From Paludibacteraceae bacterium (GTDB taxonomy: Bacteria > Bacteroidota > Bacteroidia > Bacteroidales > Paludibacteraceae), in the NCBI GenBank assembly GCA_016283095.1, contig JAEEMG010000070.1, positions 1-59,068 of the forward strand: DNA of 59,068 nt. The letters run 5' to 3'. This document shows positions 8,153 through 16,631 of this stretch, piece by piece. The first letter of the stretch is position 1, and each line of letters starts with the position of its first letter. The notes below the pieces were generated by a model. It saw only the letters and a program-made list of their open reading frames with translations, was not told the DNA's origin and searched no databases. A program made the position numbers and the translations under genes.

Positions 8153-9634
8153 TTATTTTTTCTCTTGTTTTCGTTTTACCAGCTCTTCCTCCAAAATCTG
8201 ATCCAATGACTCTGTGCTTATCTTCTTTGCTACAATTTTTCTCTCTTTGTCAAGCAAATAAACTCCTGGTGTCACAGTAGCGTCGTAGAACTCCCAGAAA
8301 TATGACTCTCTGTTTGGATCCCACACGTTTACCCAATCATGCAACTTATGCTTGTCCAAGAAATCTATCCACTCTTTCTTGTCTGTCTGTGTGTAGCAGC
8401 AGAACACTTCAAATCCTTTGTCCTTATACTTCACATATACAGAATCGTGCAATACTGGTGTGATCTTCTTACAGTGTCCGCAACTTGGCTCAAAGAAATA
8501 TACAAGCACAAACTCGTTCTTTCCGTTCTCCGGACGCAAATCCTTCAACTGTATCTGTGTAGAATCGATTCTACGCATTCTCAAGTTCTTGGCTGTCATG
8601 CCAATCATATTGTAACGCACTTTCTTGCATTCTGCCTTCAAATCCTCAATCCATGCTGAGTCAGCCCACTTAGCTTTGCCTGACAAATAATACTTCTCGG
8701 CAATCTGATACCACATCTTATCCATTCCCATCTGATTGCTCTTCAATCCGTAGTTCATCATCTTGCTGAGCATTGTCTGATATGTAATTGAATCACCCAT
8801 ACTCTTCTGAATCAACACATCCGCCGCAGCGAACAATGAATCAGGAATCGGAATCATCCTATTGATATATTTCATATAATAATCCACCTTTTCAGGGAAA
8901 TATGGAGTTCTCAACATTCGTGGGTCTGACAAATTGATGTTATCAAAGAAATGATTCTTTGTAAACTGGTATCTTGCCATCGCTCTTGCTGTATCAGGCA
9001 ATTCCGCGAAATCTGGGACTTCTACCTGTATAGTTCCTTTTACAAACGCAGAATAGAAAGATCCCTTTGTTGTTTCTATCTCTTTCTTCTGGAAAGCCTC
9101 AACCTCATCTGATAGCTTCTTCAATTTCGCCTCAAATGTGACTGAATCTATCTTCCCTGCTTTTTTGTCCTCAATACACTTCTTACGTTCCGTGTTCTTA
9201 TTCGACATGAACTTCAAAAGGTTAGTGAAACGAACCGTCTCTTCTCCCTGAGTCGCAACAGGCACCATTCCTGCTGTATCTGCCTTAAGTTTGATATTCT
9301 GATCCTTTCCAATTACAAATTCAAAATAGCGATCTGTCTTGAAGTTGATTGAATCCTTCTTGAAATAAACGATATAAACACCCTCATCAAGTTTTCTTTT
9401 GTCCTGATCCTTTTTTAGATTTCCATCAAAAACAGCGACCCCCTTACTATTGAACTTTGTAGTGTCTTTTAAGTAAGTTTTACCATTATAGTAGAATGCC
9501 AAAAACACATTTGTATTGTCTTTGATTTCAGGCATCTTGACCTCAATACGATATGGCGCATCTTTAACTGCTGGTGCAGCAAACGAAATGAACGCACACA
9601 TTAATGCCAAAAATGAAAAAAATTTTCTTTTCAT
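8153..9634 (-). CDS. Secreted thioredoxin-like protein with DUF5106-type N-terminus
   Basis: A 493-residue protein with a signal peptide (1-20). The N-terminal beta-rich domain (about 25-120) resembles the DUF4369/DUF5106 region found before TlpA-like domains in Bacteroidetes. A long helical linker (130-350) includes a Lys/Glu-rich coiled coil near 145-190. The C-terminal thioredoxin fold has active site CGHC (C385, C388) and the cis-Pro segment TVTPGVYLLD. Such proteins are periplasmic or outer-membrane-linked thiol-disulfide oxidoreductases; the partner is unknown. It has its own -7 box at 9672-9679. Confidence 0.85.
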   Translation of the reverse strand: MKRKFFSFLALMCAFISFAAPAVKDAPYRIEVKMPEIKDNTNVFLAFYYNGKTYLKDTTKFNSKGVAVFDGNLKKDQDKRKLDEGVYIVYFKKDSINFKTDRYFEFVIGKDQNIKLKADTAGMVPVATQGEETVRFTNLLKFMSNKNTERKKCIEDKKAGKIDSVTFEAKLKKLSDEVEAFQKKEIETTKGSFYSAFVKGTIQVEVPDFAELPDTARAMARYQFTKNHFFDNINLSDPRMLRTPYFPEKVDYYMKYINRMIPIPDSLFAAADVLIQKSMGDSITYQTMLSKMMNYGLKSNQMGMDKMWYQIAEKYYLSGKAKWADSAWIEDLKAECKKVRYNMIGMTAKNLRMRRIDSTQIQLKDLRPENGKNEFVLVYFFEPSCGHCKKITPVLHDSVYVKYKDKGFEVFCCYTQTDKKEWIDFLDKHKLHDWVNVWDPNRESYFWEFYDATVTPGVYLLDKERKIVAKKISTESLDQILEEELVKRKQEKK

Positions 9635-9671
9635 ATCTATTTCTTTTCTTGTCTTTCTTTGTTATTTCCGG

Positions 9672-9679
9672 CAAATGTA
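9672..9679 (-). promoter_or_regulatory. Candidate -7 box for the thioredoxin-like gene
   Basis: The minus strand reads TACATTTG (TAnnTTTG), 37 nt before the start codon and flush with the end of the upstream aminopeptidase gene. A clear -33 box is not seen. Confidence 0.45.
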
Positions 9680-11431
9680 CTAAATAAAGTTTTTAGTTTG
9701 TACTTCAAGCCAAGCATTTTCTTCAACATTCAAAAAATTTCTTAATTTTTCTCTGACTATATTATGATAATCATTAAGCCAATTTTTCTCTTCGGAAGTC
9801 AACATTGTCGGCTCTATCAACCTGCGGTCGTACGGGCACAATGTCAATGTTTCAAATTGCATAAATCCCCCAAATTCAGTCAGTTCCGCTTTTCTTACAG
9901 CCAACATATTCTCAATGCGGATTCCCCATTTCCCTGTACGGTAAAGTCCAGGCTCATCGGTTATGAACATTCCTTCTTTCAATTCATAATCCACACTTTT
10001 TTTACTCATTGATTGCGGCCCTTCGTGAACACCAAGAAAATGGCCTACTCCATGCCCAGTGCCGTGTCCATAGTTCAAGCCTGCCTGCCACAAGTATTGG
10101 CGAGCTAGCGTATCAATCTGGAAACCAACTGTTTTTGCAGGAAATTTCTGCATCTGGATGGCTATATGACCTTTCAACACCAAAGTATAATCTCGTTTCT
10201 GTTCTGCCGACGGTGTATCAGTCAACGAAACTGTTCTTGTGATATCCGTAGTGCCACCAAGATAATTCCCACCCGTATCGATCAAAATGATGTTGTCTGG
10301 AGTCAATTTGTAATCACTTCCCTTCTTTGCGGAATAATGGACAATGGCTCCGTGATCCGCAAATCCAGCTATTGTGTCAAAACTTTCACAGATGTATTCC
10401 GACGAATGTTTTCTCAACTCCGCAATCTTATCTGCCACATCAGTCTCACGTAATCCATTGTTGCGGTTTTTCTCCAACCACATCAATAATCTGACGAGAG
10501 CCACACCATCGTCGACCATGATTTTTCTCTCACATTCCAACTGCGTCTGATTCTTCACCGACTTCAAATCCTCTATGAATTTTTCCTTCGACGGAATCTT
10601 TTTCTTCAGAAGTTGCGACGTTGCGACGTTGCATTTCGCATTTTCCAATAAGACGGGAGTGTTGTCATAATTATCAGATAAATAGCGTGCGAATAGCGAA
10701 TATTGAGTTACAAATATGTCATTCGCACATAGGCATTTTTCAACTTCATCTATCATCTTATCTGTATCAACAAATAAAGTTGAGCGATTCTTTTCTATTA
10801 ATAAATATGAGTAAAAGATTGGCGTGCAAAGAGAATCCGCCCCACGAAGATTAGTAACCCACGCCACTTCATCAAGCGTAGATACGAGCATTGCATCTGC
10901 ATTCTGTGACAAGAAATACTGTCGGCATTTATCTATTTTTGATTTTACAGACTCTCCTGCATATTCTTCAGAATGTATGAAGAGTTTTGCATCCGACATC
11001 TTCGGCTGCTGACCAAACCATAACGATCCATAAAGGCTTTCGTCATAAACGACCTTCAGTCCGGCATTTTTATATTCCGTCTCCTCTGAAAGAGAAGTCG
11101 TCCATGGATTAAGAGCGACAGCATCTTCTGAACCCAAAACAGAAGAGAGGAAACTTGGGATCGTCAACCCGCTCTCCTGCTTGACCATACGGATTCCAGA
11201 CGGGTTCAACTGTTCCGTCGCCTGAAGATAATATCTTGAATCAGTCCAAAGAGCCGCATCTTTCTTAGTCACCACAAGAGTTCCGTTTGAACCGTCGAAA
11301 CCACTCAAAAAAGAACGTAGGCAAAAACAATCCGCAGGGTATTCACTAAAATGAGGATCGCTGTCTCCGACAACAATGGCATCAACACCAGCATTTGCCA
11401 TTAACTCACGAATTTTTCCAATTTCAATCAT
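9680..11431 (-). CDS. pepP: Xaa-Pro aminopeptidase, M24B family
   Basis: A 583-residue cytoplasmic metallopeptidase that removes an N-terminal residue preceding proline. Two creatinase-like N-terminal domains precede the pita-bread catalytic domain. That domain carries metal ligands in LIDTGGNYLGGTTDITRT (two Asp), GHGTGHGVGHF (His), DEPGLYRTGKWGIRIEN (Glu) and FETLTLCP (Glu), so the site is complete. The start MIEIGKIRELM at 11431 is chosen because family homology begins there. The reading frame is open for 37 more codons, but that part is a low-complexity Phe/Lys stretch overlapping the topA start. It lies divergent to topA. Confidence 0.93.
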   Translation of the reverse strand: MIEIGKIRELMANAGVDAIVVGDSDPHFSEYPADCFCLRSFLSGFDGSNGTLVVTKKDAALWTDSRYYLQATEQLNPSGIRMVKQESGLTIPSFLSSVLGSEDAVALNPWTTSLSEETEYKNAGLKVVYDESLYGSLWFGQQPKMSDAKLFIHSEEYAGESVKSKIDKCRQYFLSQNADAMLVSTLDEVAWVTNLRGADSLCTPIFYSYLLIEKNRSTLFVDTDKMIDEVEKCLCANDIFVTQYSLFARYLSDNYDNTPVLLENAKCNVATSQLLKKKIPSKEKFIEDLKSVKNQTQLECERKIMVDDGVALVRLLMWLEKNRNNGLRETDVADKIAELRKHSSEYICESFDTIAGFADHGAIVHYSAKKGSDYKLTPDNIILIDTGGNYLGGTTDITRTVSLTDTPSAEQKRDYTLVLKGHIAIQMQKFPAKTVGFQIDTLARQYLWQAGLNYGHGTGHGVGHFLGVHEGPQSMSKKSVDYELKEGMFITDEPGLYRTGKWGIRIENMLAVRKAELTEFGGFMQFETLTLCPYDRRLIEPTMLTSEEKNWLNDYHNIVREKLRNFLNVEENAWLEVQTKNFI

Positions 11432-11471
11432 ATCAATCCACAACTTTTCAAAAATTATCTCAAAGAAAACG

Positions 11472-11479
11472 CAAAAATA
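11472..11479 (-). promoter_or_regulatory. Candidate -7 box for pepP
   Basis: The minus strand reads TATTTTTG, 41 nt upstream of the chosen pepP start. Its position supports 11431 as start, since the longer frame would begin upstream of this promoter. Confidence 0.45.
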
Positions 11480-11536
11480 TGAGTATATGAAAGATTTTTT
11501 ATTTTTCTTTGCAAAAAAGATTTTAGGTACGATAAA

Positions 11537-13936
11537 ATGCACAAGAACTTAGTCATAGTCGAGTCTCCGGCAAAAGCGAAGACAATTGGTAAATTTTTAG
11601 GGAAGGATTTCGTGGTAAAATCGAGCTACGGACACATCCGAGACCTTAAAAAGAGTGGCATGTCCATCAACTTGGACAACAACTACGAACCCATATATGA
11701 AATTCCCGACGACAAGAAGGACCTTGTCGATGATCTGATCAAGGAGGCAAAAGACGCAGAAATCGTTTGGCTTGCATCCGATGAGGACCGCGAGGGAGAG
11801 GCTATTGCTTGGCATCTGTTCAATGTGTTGAAACTGAAGAAGGAGAACACTCGTCGTATCGTATTTCATGAAATCACAAAAACCGCGATTCTTCACGCGA
11901 TTGAAAACCCACGTGACATTGATGACAATCTTGTCTCTGCCCAGCAGGCAAGACGTGTGTTGGACAGAATCGTAGGTTTCGAACTTTCTCCAGTGCTTTG
12001 GAAAAAAGTACGTCCATCCTTGTCAGCAGGACGTGTGCAGTCGGTAACAGTGCGTCTTATCGTAGACAGAGAAAAGGAGATTCAAAACTTCGTCAGCGAA
12101 TCTTCATTCAGAATACAAGCCATCTTCACTGTCGTAGACAGCAAAGGAAAGGCATCAACTCTAAAGGCTGAACTTCCACAGAGAATCAAGACAGAAGCGG
12201 AAGCAAGAGCATTCCTGGAAAAATGCAAGAACGCAGAGTTCAAAGTTTCCGACATCAGTGTGAAGCCAATCAAGAGAGGTCCAGCCGCTCCTTTCATCAC
12301 TTCTACACTACAGCAGGAGGCAGCACGTAAACTTGGATTCTCAGTAAACATGACGATGTCGCTTGCACAACAGTTGTATGAGGCAGGACAGATTACATAT
12401 ATGCGTACCGATTCAGTAAATCTTTCCGATCTTGCCATCAACACTGCGAAAAAAGTCATCAGCGAGTCGATGGGCGAAAAATATTCTCAGCCACGCCGCT
12501 TCACTGCAAAAGCAAAAGGAGCTCAGGAAGCTCACGAGGCAATCCGTCCTACATATATGGAGAATCAGACAATTGAAGGCAACAGCAACCTTCAGAAGCT
12601 TTACGATCTTGTATGGAAGCGTACAATCGCGTCGCAGATGGCAGACGCTGAGATCGAAAGAACAACAGTGACTATTGATTGTGGCGACGACACATATAAG
12701 TTCATCGCAGACGGTGAGGTTGTCAAATTCGACGGTTTCTTGAAAGTTTATCAGGAAAGCAAGGAGAACAACGAAGACAGCAACACTTCTGTCCTTCCTC
12801 CACTCAACAAGGGAATGATCCTTTCACAACCTAAAGAGATCGATGCGACAGAACGTTTCACTCAGCATCCTCCACGCTACAGTGAGGCTTCTCTTGTACA
12901 TAAGCTTGAGGAACTTGGTATCGGACGTCCATCTACATACGCACCTACAATCTCAACAATCCAGAATAAGGAGTATGCGGAGAAGCGTGATCTGGAAGGA
13001 AAGAAACGCAACTACCAGACTTTGGTGCTTAAAGACAATCAGATAACAGAGACAACAGAGACAGAAACTTACGGTGCAGACAGGAAAAAACTTGTGCCTA
13101 CAGACACAGCGATCGTTGTGAATGAGTTTTTGACAGAATACTTCCCAGACATCCTTGACTACAACTTCACTGCGAAGATTGAAAACAAGTTTGATGACGT
13201 TGCAGAAGGAAACATGAAGTGGGAGGATATGATCGACGACTTCTACCACAATTTCCATCCATTAGTGGAAGACGCATCCCAGATCAGCGAAAGAAAGAAT
13301 GGTATGCGCAAACTTGGTGTTGATCCAGCAAGTGGCAAAGAGGTGTTTGTGAAGATCGCCCGTTTCGGAGCCATAGCTCAGATTGGAGCGACGGAAGACG
13401 AGGAGAAACCACGTTTCGCATCACTACGCAAGAACCAGCATCTTGAGACCATCACTTTGGAAGAGGCTCTCGACCTGTTCAAACTTCCACGTACAGTCGG
13501 CACTTACGAGGGTACAGATTTGGTGGTGGCAGTCGGAAGATTTGGTCCATACATCAAGCACAACAACCAGGCGTACTCTCTTGCCAAGGCATATGATCCA
13601 CTTACAGTGACAAACGAAGACTGCATCAAGATCATTGAAGCAAAACGAGAGGAGCAAAAGAACAAGGTGATCAACAAGTTTGACGACAACGGAGTAGAAA
13701 TAGAAGTCCTCAACGGAAGATTCGGACCGTACATCGCAAAAGATGGCGTCAACTACAAGATTGCCAAAGGAACCGATGCAAAAGAGTTGACATTAGACGA
13801 TTGCCGCAAAATAATTGCAGAGCAGGCAGACAAAGCTCCAGCTAAAAAAGCGAAAGCGGCTAAAACCACAAAGACGGCAGCGGCTACGAAAAAAACGACT
13901 ACGAAAAAGGCAAGCACAAAGAAAAGTGCTGAATAA
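11537..13936 (+). CDS. topA: DNA topoisomerase I
   Basis: A 799-residue type IA topoisomerase that relaxes negative supercoils. The TOPRIM domain starts VIVESPAKAKTIGKFLG and carries the acidic SDEDREGEAIAWH. The catalytic tyrosine is Y288 in GQITYMRTDS. The C-terminal part has no Cys4 zinc fingers; instead it has at least two GRFGPYI-type TopA C-terminal repeats, near residues 665-750. A final ~35-residue Lys/Ala/Thr tail (AKKAKAAKTTKTAAATKK...) looks like a histone-H1-like DNA-binding extension. It is divergent from pepP, and a hairpin follows at 13956-13982. Confidence 0.96.
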   Translation: MHKNLVIVESPAKAKTIGKFLGKDFVVKSSYGHIRDLKKSGMSINLDNNYEPIYEIPDDKKDLVDDLIKEAKDAEIVWLASDEDREGEAIAWHLFNVLKLKKENTRRIVFHEITKTAILHAIENPRDIDDNLVSAQQARRVLDRIVGFELSPVLWKKVRPSLSAGRVQSVTVRLIVDREKEIQNFVSESSFRIQAIFTVVDSKGKASTLKAELPQRIKTEAEARAFLEKCKNAEFKVSDISVKPIKRGPAAPFITSTLQQEAARKLGFSVNMTMSLAQQLYEAGQITYMRTDSVNLSDLAINTAKKVISESMGEKYSQPRRFTAKAKGAQEAHEAIRPTYMENQTIEGNSNLQKLYDLVWKRTIASQMADAEIERTTVTIDCGDDTYKFIADGEVVKFDGFLKVYQESKENNEDSNTSVLPPLNKGMILSQPKEIDATERFTQHPPRYSEASLVHKLEELGIGRPSTYAPTISTIQNKEYAEKRDLEGKKRNYQTLVLKDNQITETTETETYGADRKKLVPTDTAIVVNEFLTEYFPDILDYNFTAKIENKFDDVAEGNMKWEDMIDDFYHNFHPLVEDASQISERKNGMRKLGVDPASGKEVFVKIARFGAIAQIGATEDEEKPRFASLRKNQHLETITLEEALDLFKLPRTVGTYEGTDLVVAVGRFGPYIKHNNQAYSLAKAYDPLTVTNEDCIKIIEAKREEQKNKVINKFDDNGVEIEVLNGRFGPYIAKDGVNYKIAKGTDAKELTLDDCRKIIAEQADKAPAKKAKAAKTTKTAAATKKTTTKKASTKKSAE

Positions 13937-13955
13937 TAAAAACAAAGATATAATT

Positions 13956-13982
13956 CAGTATCGGCGAGTACCGTCGATACTG
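13956..13982 (+). terminator. Hairpin after topA
   Basis: CAGTATCG and CGATACTG pair exactly around an 11-nt loop, followed by ATTTGATTTT. It is 20 nt after the topA stop and is a plausible terminator with an imperfect U tract. Confidence 0.55.
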
Positions 13983-14021
13983 ATTTGATTTTATAAATTG
14001 ACATTTTACAGACTTAAAAAT

Positions 14022-14597
14022 ATGGCAAATACAATGATTCCTGCTTGCGTGCAAGACGAAAGAAACAGCAAAGTGCTACGCATTGGGTTCGTGACAGAAG
14101 AGACTATTTCCAAAATGGAGGATTCCAAAATTGTCATGCTTCACAATCCAGCTACAGGTTCTGATGAGAATGTGCTTGCAGGAGAATACAACGACACTAT
14201 GGAAGTGGCAGAGATCCAAAAATCGGCATCTGGCGACAGTGTGCTTATCCAGGCTCTTCCAAAGGGTTCAACTACAGGAGCAAACCAATTCCTTGGTTCA
14301 AAGAACGTGAAAGATCTTGCTTTCCTGACTGAACTTCAGGACTTCATCGAGAAACGTCACGCAGAGATGCCAGAAGGTTCATACACGACAAAGCTTTTCA
14401 AAGGTGGAGCTGCCAAGATGTGTAAGAAGGTAGGAGAAGAGACAATCGAAGCCATCGTAGAGGCTATGAACGGAACAAACGACCAATTCATCTACGAGTG
14501 TTCAGACATGATCTACCATCTTATCGTGCTGCTTACAAGCAAAGGCATCAGAATCGAGGATCTTGCTAGAGAGTTAAAAGCAAGACACAAAGGATAA
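14022..14597 (+). CDS. hisE: Phosphoribosyl-ATP pyrophosphatase with degenerate HisI domain
   Basis: A 191-residue HisIE-like protein. The C-terminal ~90 residues (LTELQDFIEKRHAEMPEGSYTTKLF, KVGEETIEAIVEA, YECSDMIYHLIVLL) are a well-conserved HisE domain, which hydrolyses phosphoribosyl-ATP in histidine synthesis. The N-terminal ~95 residues align with HisI (IPACVQDE, VLRIGFVTEETI) but lack every catalytic signature: no SRS..LW.KGETSG, no DCDxD, no CHTG and no final Cys. So cyclohydrolase activity is very unlikely. It stands alone, not in a his operon. The ATG at 14022 is preferred to a TTG eight codons upstream. The stop codon is the first base triplet of the repeat tract at 14595. Confidence 0.85.
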   Translation: MANTMIPACVQDERNSKVLRIGFVTEETISKMEDSKIVMLHNPATGSDENVLAGEYNDTMEVAEIQKSASGDSVLIQALPKGSTTGANQFLGSKNVKDLAFLTELQDFIEKRHAEMPEGSYTTKLFKGGAAKMCKKVGEETIEAIVEAMNGTNDQFIYECSDMIYHLIVLLTSKGIRIEDLARELKARHKG

Positions 14598-14629
14598 TGC
14601 GGAATTTATAATGCTAAATGCATAGTTGG
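14595..14629 (+). repeat. Degenerate TAATKCR heptad tract at the hisE stop
   Basis: Starting with the hisE stop codon TAA, the sequence runs in 7-nt units: TAATGCG, GAATTTA, TAATGCT, AAATGCA, TAGTTGG. It is a diverged copy of the heptad tract seen after higA, kdsD, lysS and the mutase gene. It ends with the same TAGTTGGGGAT-like junction as the lysS copy. Confidence 0.6.
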
Positions 14630-14665
14630 GGATTGCTAAGGGGAATTTCCCTTGCATCCTCCATT

Positions 14666-14691
14666 TCCGTTAGCTCAAAATGGCAAACGGA
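14666..14691 (+). terminator. Weak hairpin between hisE and dacB
   Basis: TCCGTT pairs with AACGGA, extended by GC/GC across an A-A mismatch, and is followed by TTATTATTTATT. It may end the hisE transcript ahead of dacB. Confidence 0.35.
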
Positions 14692-14723
14692 TTATTATTT
14701 ATTAGCGACTAACATATATCGAA

Positions 14724-16136
14724 ATGAAAAAACTATTACTTATCTTATTTTCCCTAACAAGCATAATCACATACGCGCAAGATCTTCATCCTGCAGTAAA
14801 GGCATTCGTGGATGCTCCAGGTCTACACAATGCGGGTGTGGGAATACTGATCAAGGATGTGGAGACGGAAGAGATTGTCGCTGAATACCGCAGAAACACC
14901 AACCTCATCCCCGCGTCTATAACCAAACTTATCACCACTGCCACTGCTTTGGAAGTCTTCTCTGACACTTTCAAATTTGAGACCAAAGTGGTGATGGAGG
15001 GACATCTTTCAAAAGACTCGACTTTGCATGGCAACATTTATGTTGTCGGAGGCGGAGATCCGTCGATCGCATCCAAATACAACAAACTGCCAAATGATTT
15101 CTTCTCAAACGCAGCGAACGCTGTCCGTACAGCCGGCATCAAGAAAGTAGACGGTGCGGTGATTGGAGACGCGAGTCTTTACGCACAATGTGCACAGATG
15201 CCAATATGGCTTGTGGAAGACATCGGCACATACTACGCGCCAACTCCGTCTGCCATCTGTGCCTACGACAATATGATCCGCATCTACGTCAACAATTCTG
15301 CTGATGATTCAATAGCAAGAGTTGTGAATACAGTGCCAAAGACAAACCTTCTTGACGTAAAAATCATCAATAAGAACACGCCATACAGAATAATGTCGAC
15401 AGATTATTCTTGGAACAAGACTATTGAAGGTCCGTTTGCTGTGGGCAAGATGCAGGAAATACAATCGGAAAACCCAGAGCCCGCACTATTCGTGGCAGAT
15501 GCGATAGAACAAGAGCTTAAAGATTCTGGAGTAGCGTTCACTAAAAATGCGTCGACAACAAGAATAGATCAGTTCATGAAATCAGATTCATGCAAACTTC
15601 TATACACACACTACTCTGCCCCATTATCAGAGATTTGTCGTGCGACAAACTACAACAGCATCAACCTGTATGCGGAAAACATATTCCTTCACTTAGGGTT
15701 ACGCAACAGCTACACATCATCGTATCCTAAATCCATTTCATCATCGTTCGGGTGGTGGAACGCGCATGGTGTGAATGCGAAAGGAGTGTACCAGGTGGAC
15801 GGTTCGGGTCTGAGCATGAAGAATGCCATCAATCCGAATTTCTTTGTTGACATGCTCATCTACATGAAGAAGAAGAGCAAGTTTTTCCCTGCTTTCTACG
15901 CATCATTGCCGACATGTGGAGTGAATGGCACAGTGAAGAGTTTTCTTGCCAACACACCGCTTAAAGGCAAAGCACACTTCAAAAGCGGAAGTATGGAGCG
16001 AGTACAGAATTATGCAGGATATGTGGAGCATAACGGCAAGACCTACGCAGTCTGCCTGATGGTGAACAATTTCTCATGTCCACGTGGAGAATTACGTGTG
16101 AAGATGGGAAACATGCTGAAAGAGATTTTCAAATAA
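14724..16136 (+). CDS. dacB: D-alanyl-D-alanine carboxypeptidase/endopeptidase, PBP4 (DacB) type
   Basis: A 470-residue periplasmic serine peptidase of family S13 with a signal peptide (1-18, ending ITYA). The three active-site motifs are present: SITK (in LIPASITKLITTA), SIN (ATNYNSINLYAENI) and the KSG triad (HFKSGSMERVQNYAGYV). The domain inserted between the first two motifs is as in E. coli PBP4. It trims or cleaves peptidoglycan cross-links. A sense-oriented palindrome lies 11 nt past the stop. Confidence 0.93.
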   Translation: MKKLLLILFSLTSIITYAQDLHPAVKAFVDAPGLHNAGVGILIKDVETEEIVAEYRRNTNLIPASITKLITTATALEVFSDTFKFETKVVMEGHLSKDSTLHGNIYVVGGGDPSIASKYNKLPNDFFSNAANAVRTAGIKKVDGAVIGDASLYAQCAQMPIWLVEDIGTYYAPTPSAICAYDNMIRIYVNNSADDSIARVVNTVPKTNLLDVKIINKNTPYRIMSTDYSWNKTIEGPFAVGKMQEIQSENPEPALFVADAIEQELKDSGVAFTKNASTTRIDQFMKSDSCKLLYTHYSAPLSEICRATNYNSINLYAENIFLHLGLRNSYTSSYPKSISSSFGWWNAHGVNAKGVYQVDGSGLSMKNAINPNFFVDMLIYMKKKSKFFPAFYASLPTCGVNGTVKSFLANTPLKGKAHFKSGSMERVQNYAGYVEHNGKTYAVCLMVNNFSCPRGELRVKMGNMLKEIFK

Positions 16137-16146
16137 TCACATTACT

Positions 16147-16172
16147 GTAGAGACGGTGTGAACACCGTCTCT
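16147..16172 (+). repeat. GTAGRGRC palindrome after dacB
   Basis: GTAGAGACGGTGT and its mirror CACCGTCTCT form a strong hairpin with a GAA loop, 11 nt past the dacB stop. It belongs to the sense-oriented 3'-end palindrome family of this window. The hairpin could also terminate transcription. Confidence 0.65.
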
Positions 16173-16250
16173 TTGCTTTGTGCCACACCGCCTCTATTTG
16201 CCACACCACTTCTATCTGTACCGTCTCTTTGTTTTTACGCCGTCCCTACA
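16173..16250. repeat. Degenerate ~18-nt units derived from the dacB palindrome arm
   Basis: The 78 nt between the palindrome and the next gene contain diverged copies of the right palindrome arm (CACACCGCCTCTATT, CACACCACTTCTATC, TACCGTCTCTTTG, ACGCCGTCCCTACA). They look like decayed duplications of one hairpin arm. Confidence 0.45.
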
Positions 16251-16529
16251 TCAGAATCTTTCAATCTCCACACTTTCCACAAAATCAGCCTTAATTTTGC
16301 CTAATTTCTTGAAATTATCCGTGGTGGTATGGATCTTTTGAGCCTCATCACTATCCCATTTTTCAAGCAGTAAGACGGTGTTAGCATCGTCGACCGGCAA
16401 GAAATAATCATATTGCATATTTCCCGGTTCGACGCGACTGTTCTCAGCAATCTTTTCCATCTTTATTGCGGCCATAAAGGCATCACGTTGACCATTTTTG
16501 CAATGGTAGTAAACAATCATTGTCAGCAT
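16251..16529 (-). CDS. Antibiotic biosynthesis monooxygenase (ABM) domain protein
   Basis: A 92-residue dimeric alpha-beta barrel protein of the ABM/YgiN-like family. Typical segments are an N-terminal strand MIVYYHCKNGQRDAF, a central PGNMQYDYFLPVDDANTVLLLEKWDS and IHTTTDNFKKL with the conserved His. Members act on quinones, haem or small aromatics, and many are uncharacterised stress proteins. Translation may start at the internal Met4 (MIVYYH). It is convergent with dacB. Confidence 0.85.
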   Translation of the reverse strand: MLTMIVYYHCKNGQRDAFMAAIKMEKIAENSRVEPGNMQYDYFLPVDDANTVLLLEKWDSDEAQKIHTTTDNFKKLGKIKADFVESVEIERF

Positions 16530-16631
16530 AGTTCATCAGTTTTAATTTGCTGTAAAGATAGTGAATGATTATCTATTTTGACAAAGGCAAGACATCAGGA
16601 AATAATAACACTATCTTAAAATCAATCCTGA

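Noticed and set aside
11432-11542. Longer N-terminus of the Xaa-Pro aminopeptidase
   Set aside because: The extra 37 codons are low-complexity, overlap the topA start and lie across the candidate promoter.
13998-14021. TTG start eight codons upstream of hisE, or TTGACA as a -35 box
   Set aside because: HisI-like homology begins at the ATG at 14022, and TTGACA is not the Bacteroidetes promoter consensus; the start site would fall inside the gene.
14618-14884. Reading frame overlapping the start of dacB on the plus strand
   Set aside because: It overlaps the dacB signal peptide in another frame and resembles no protein family.
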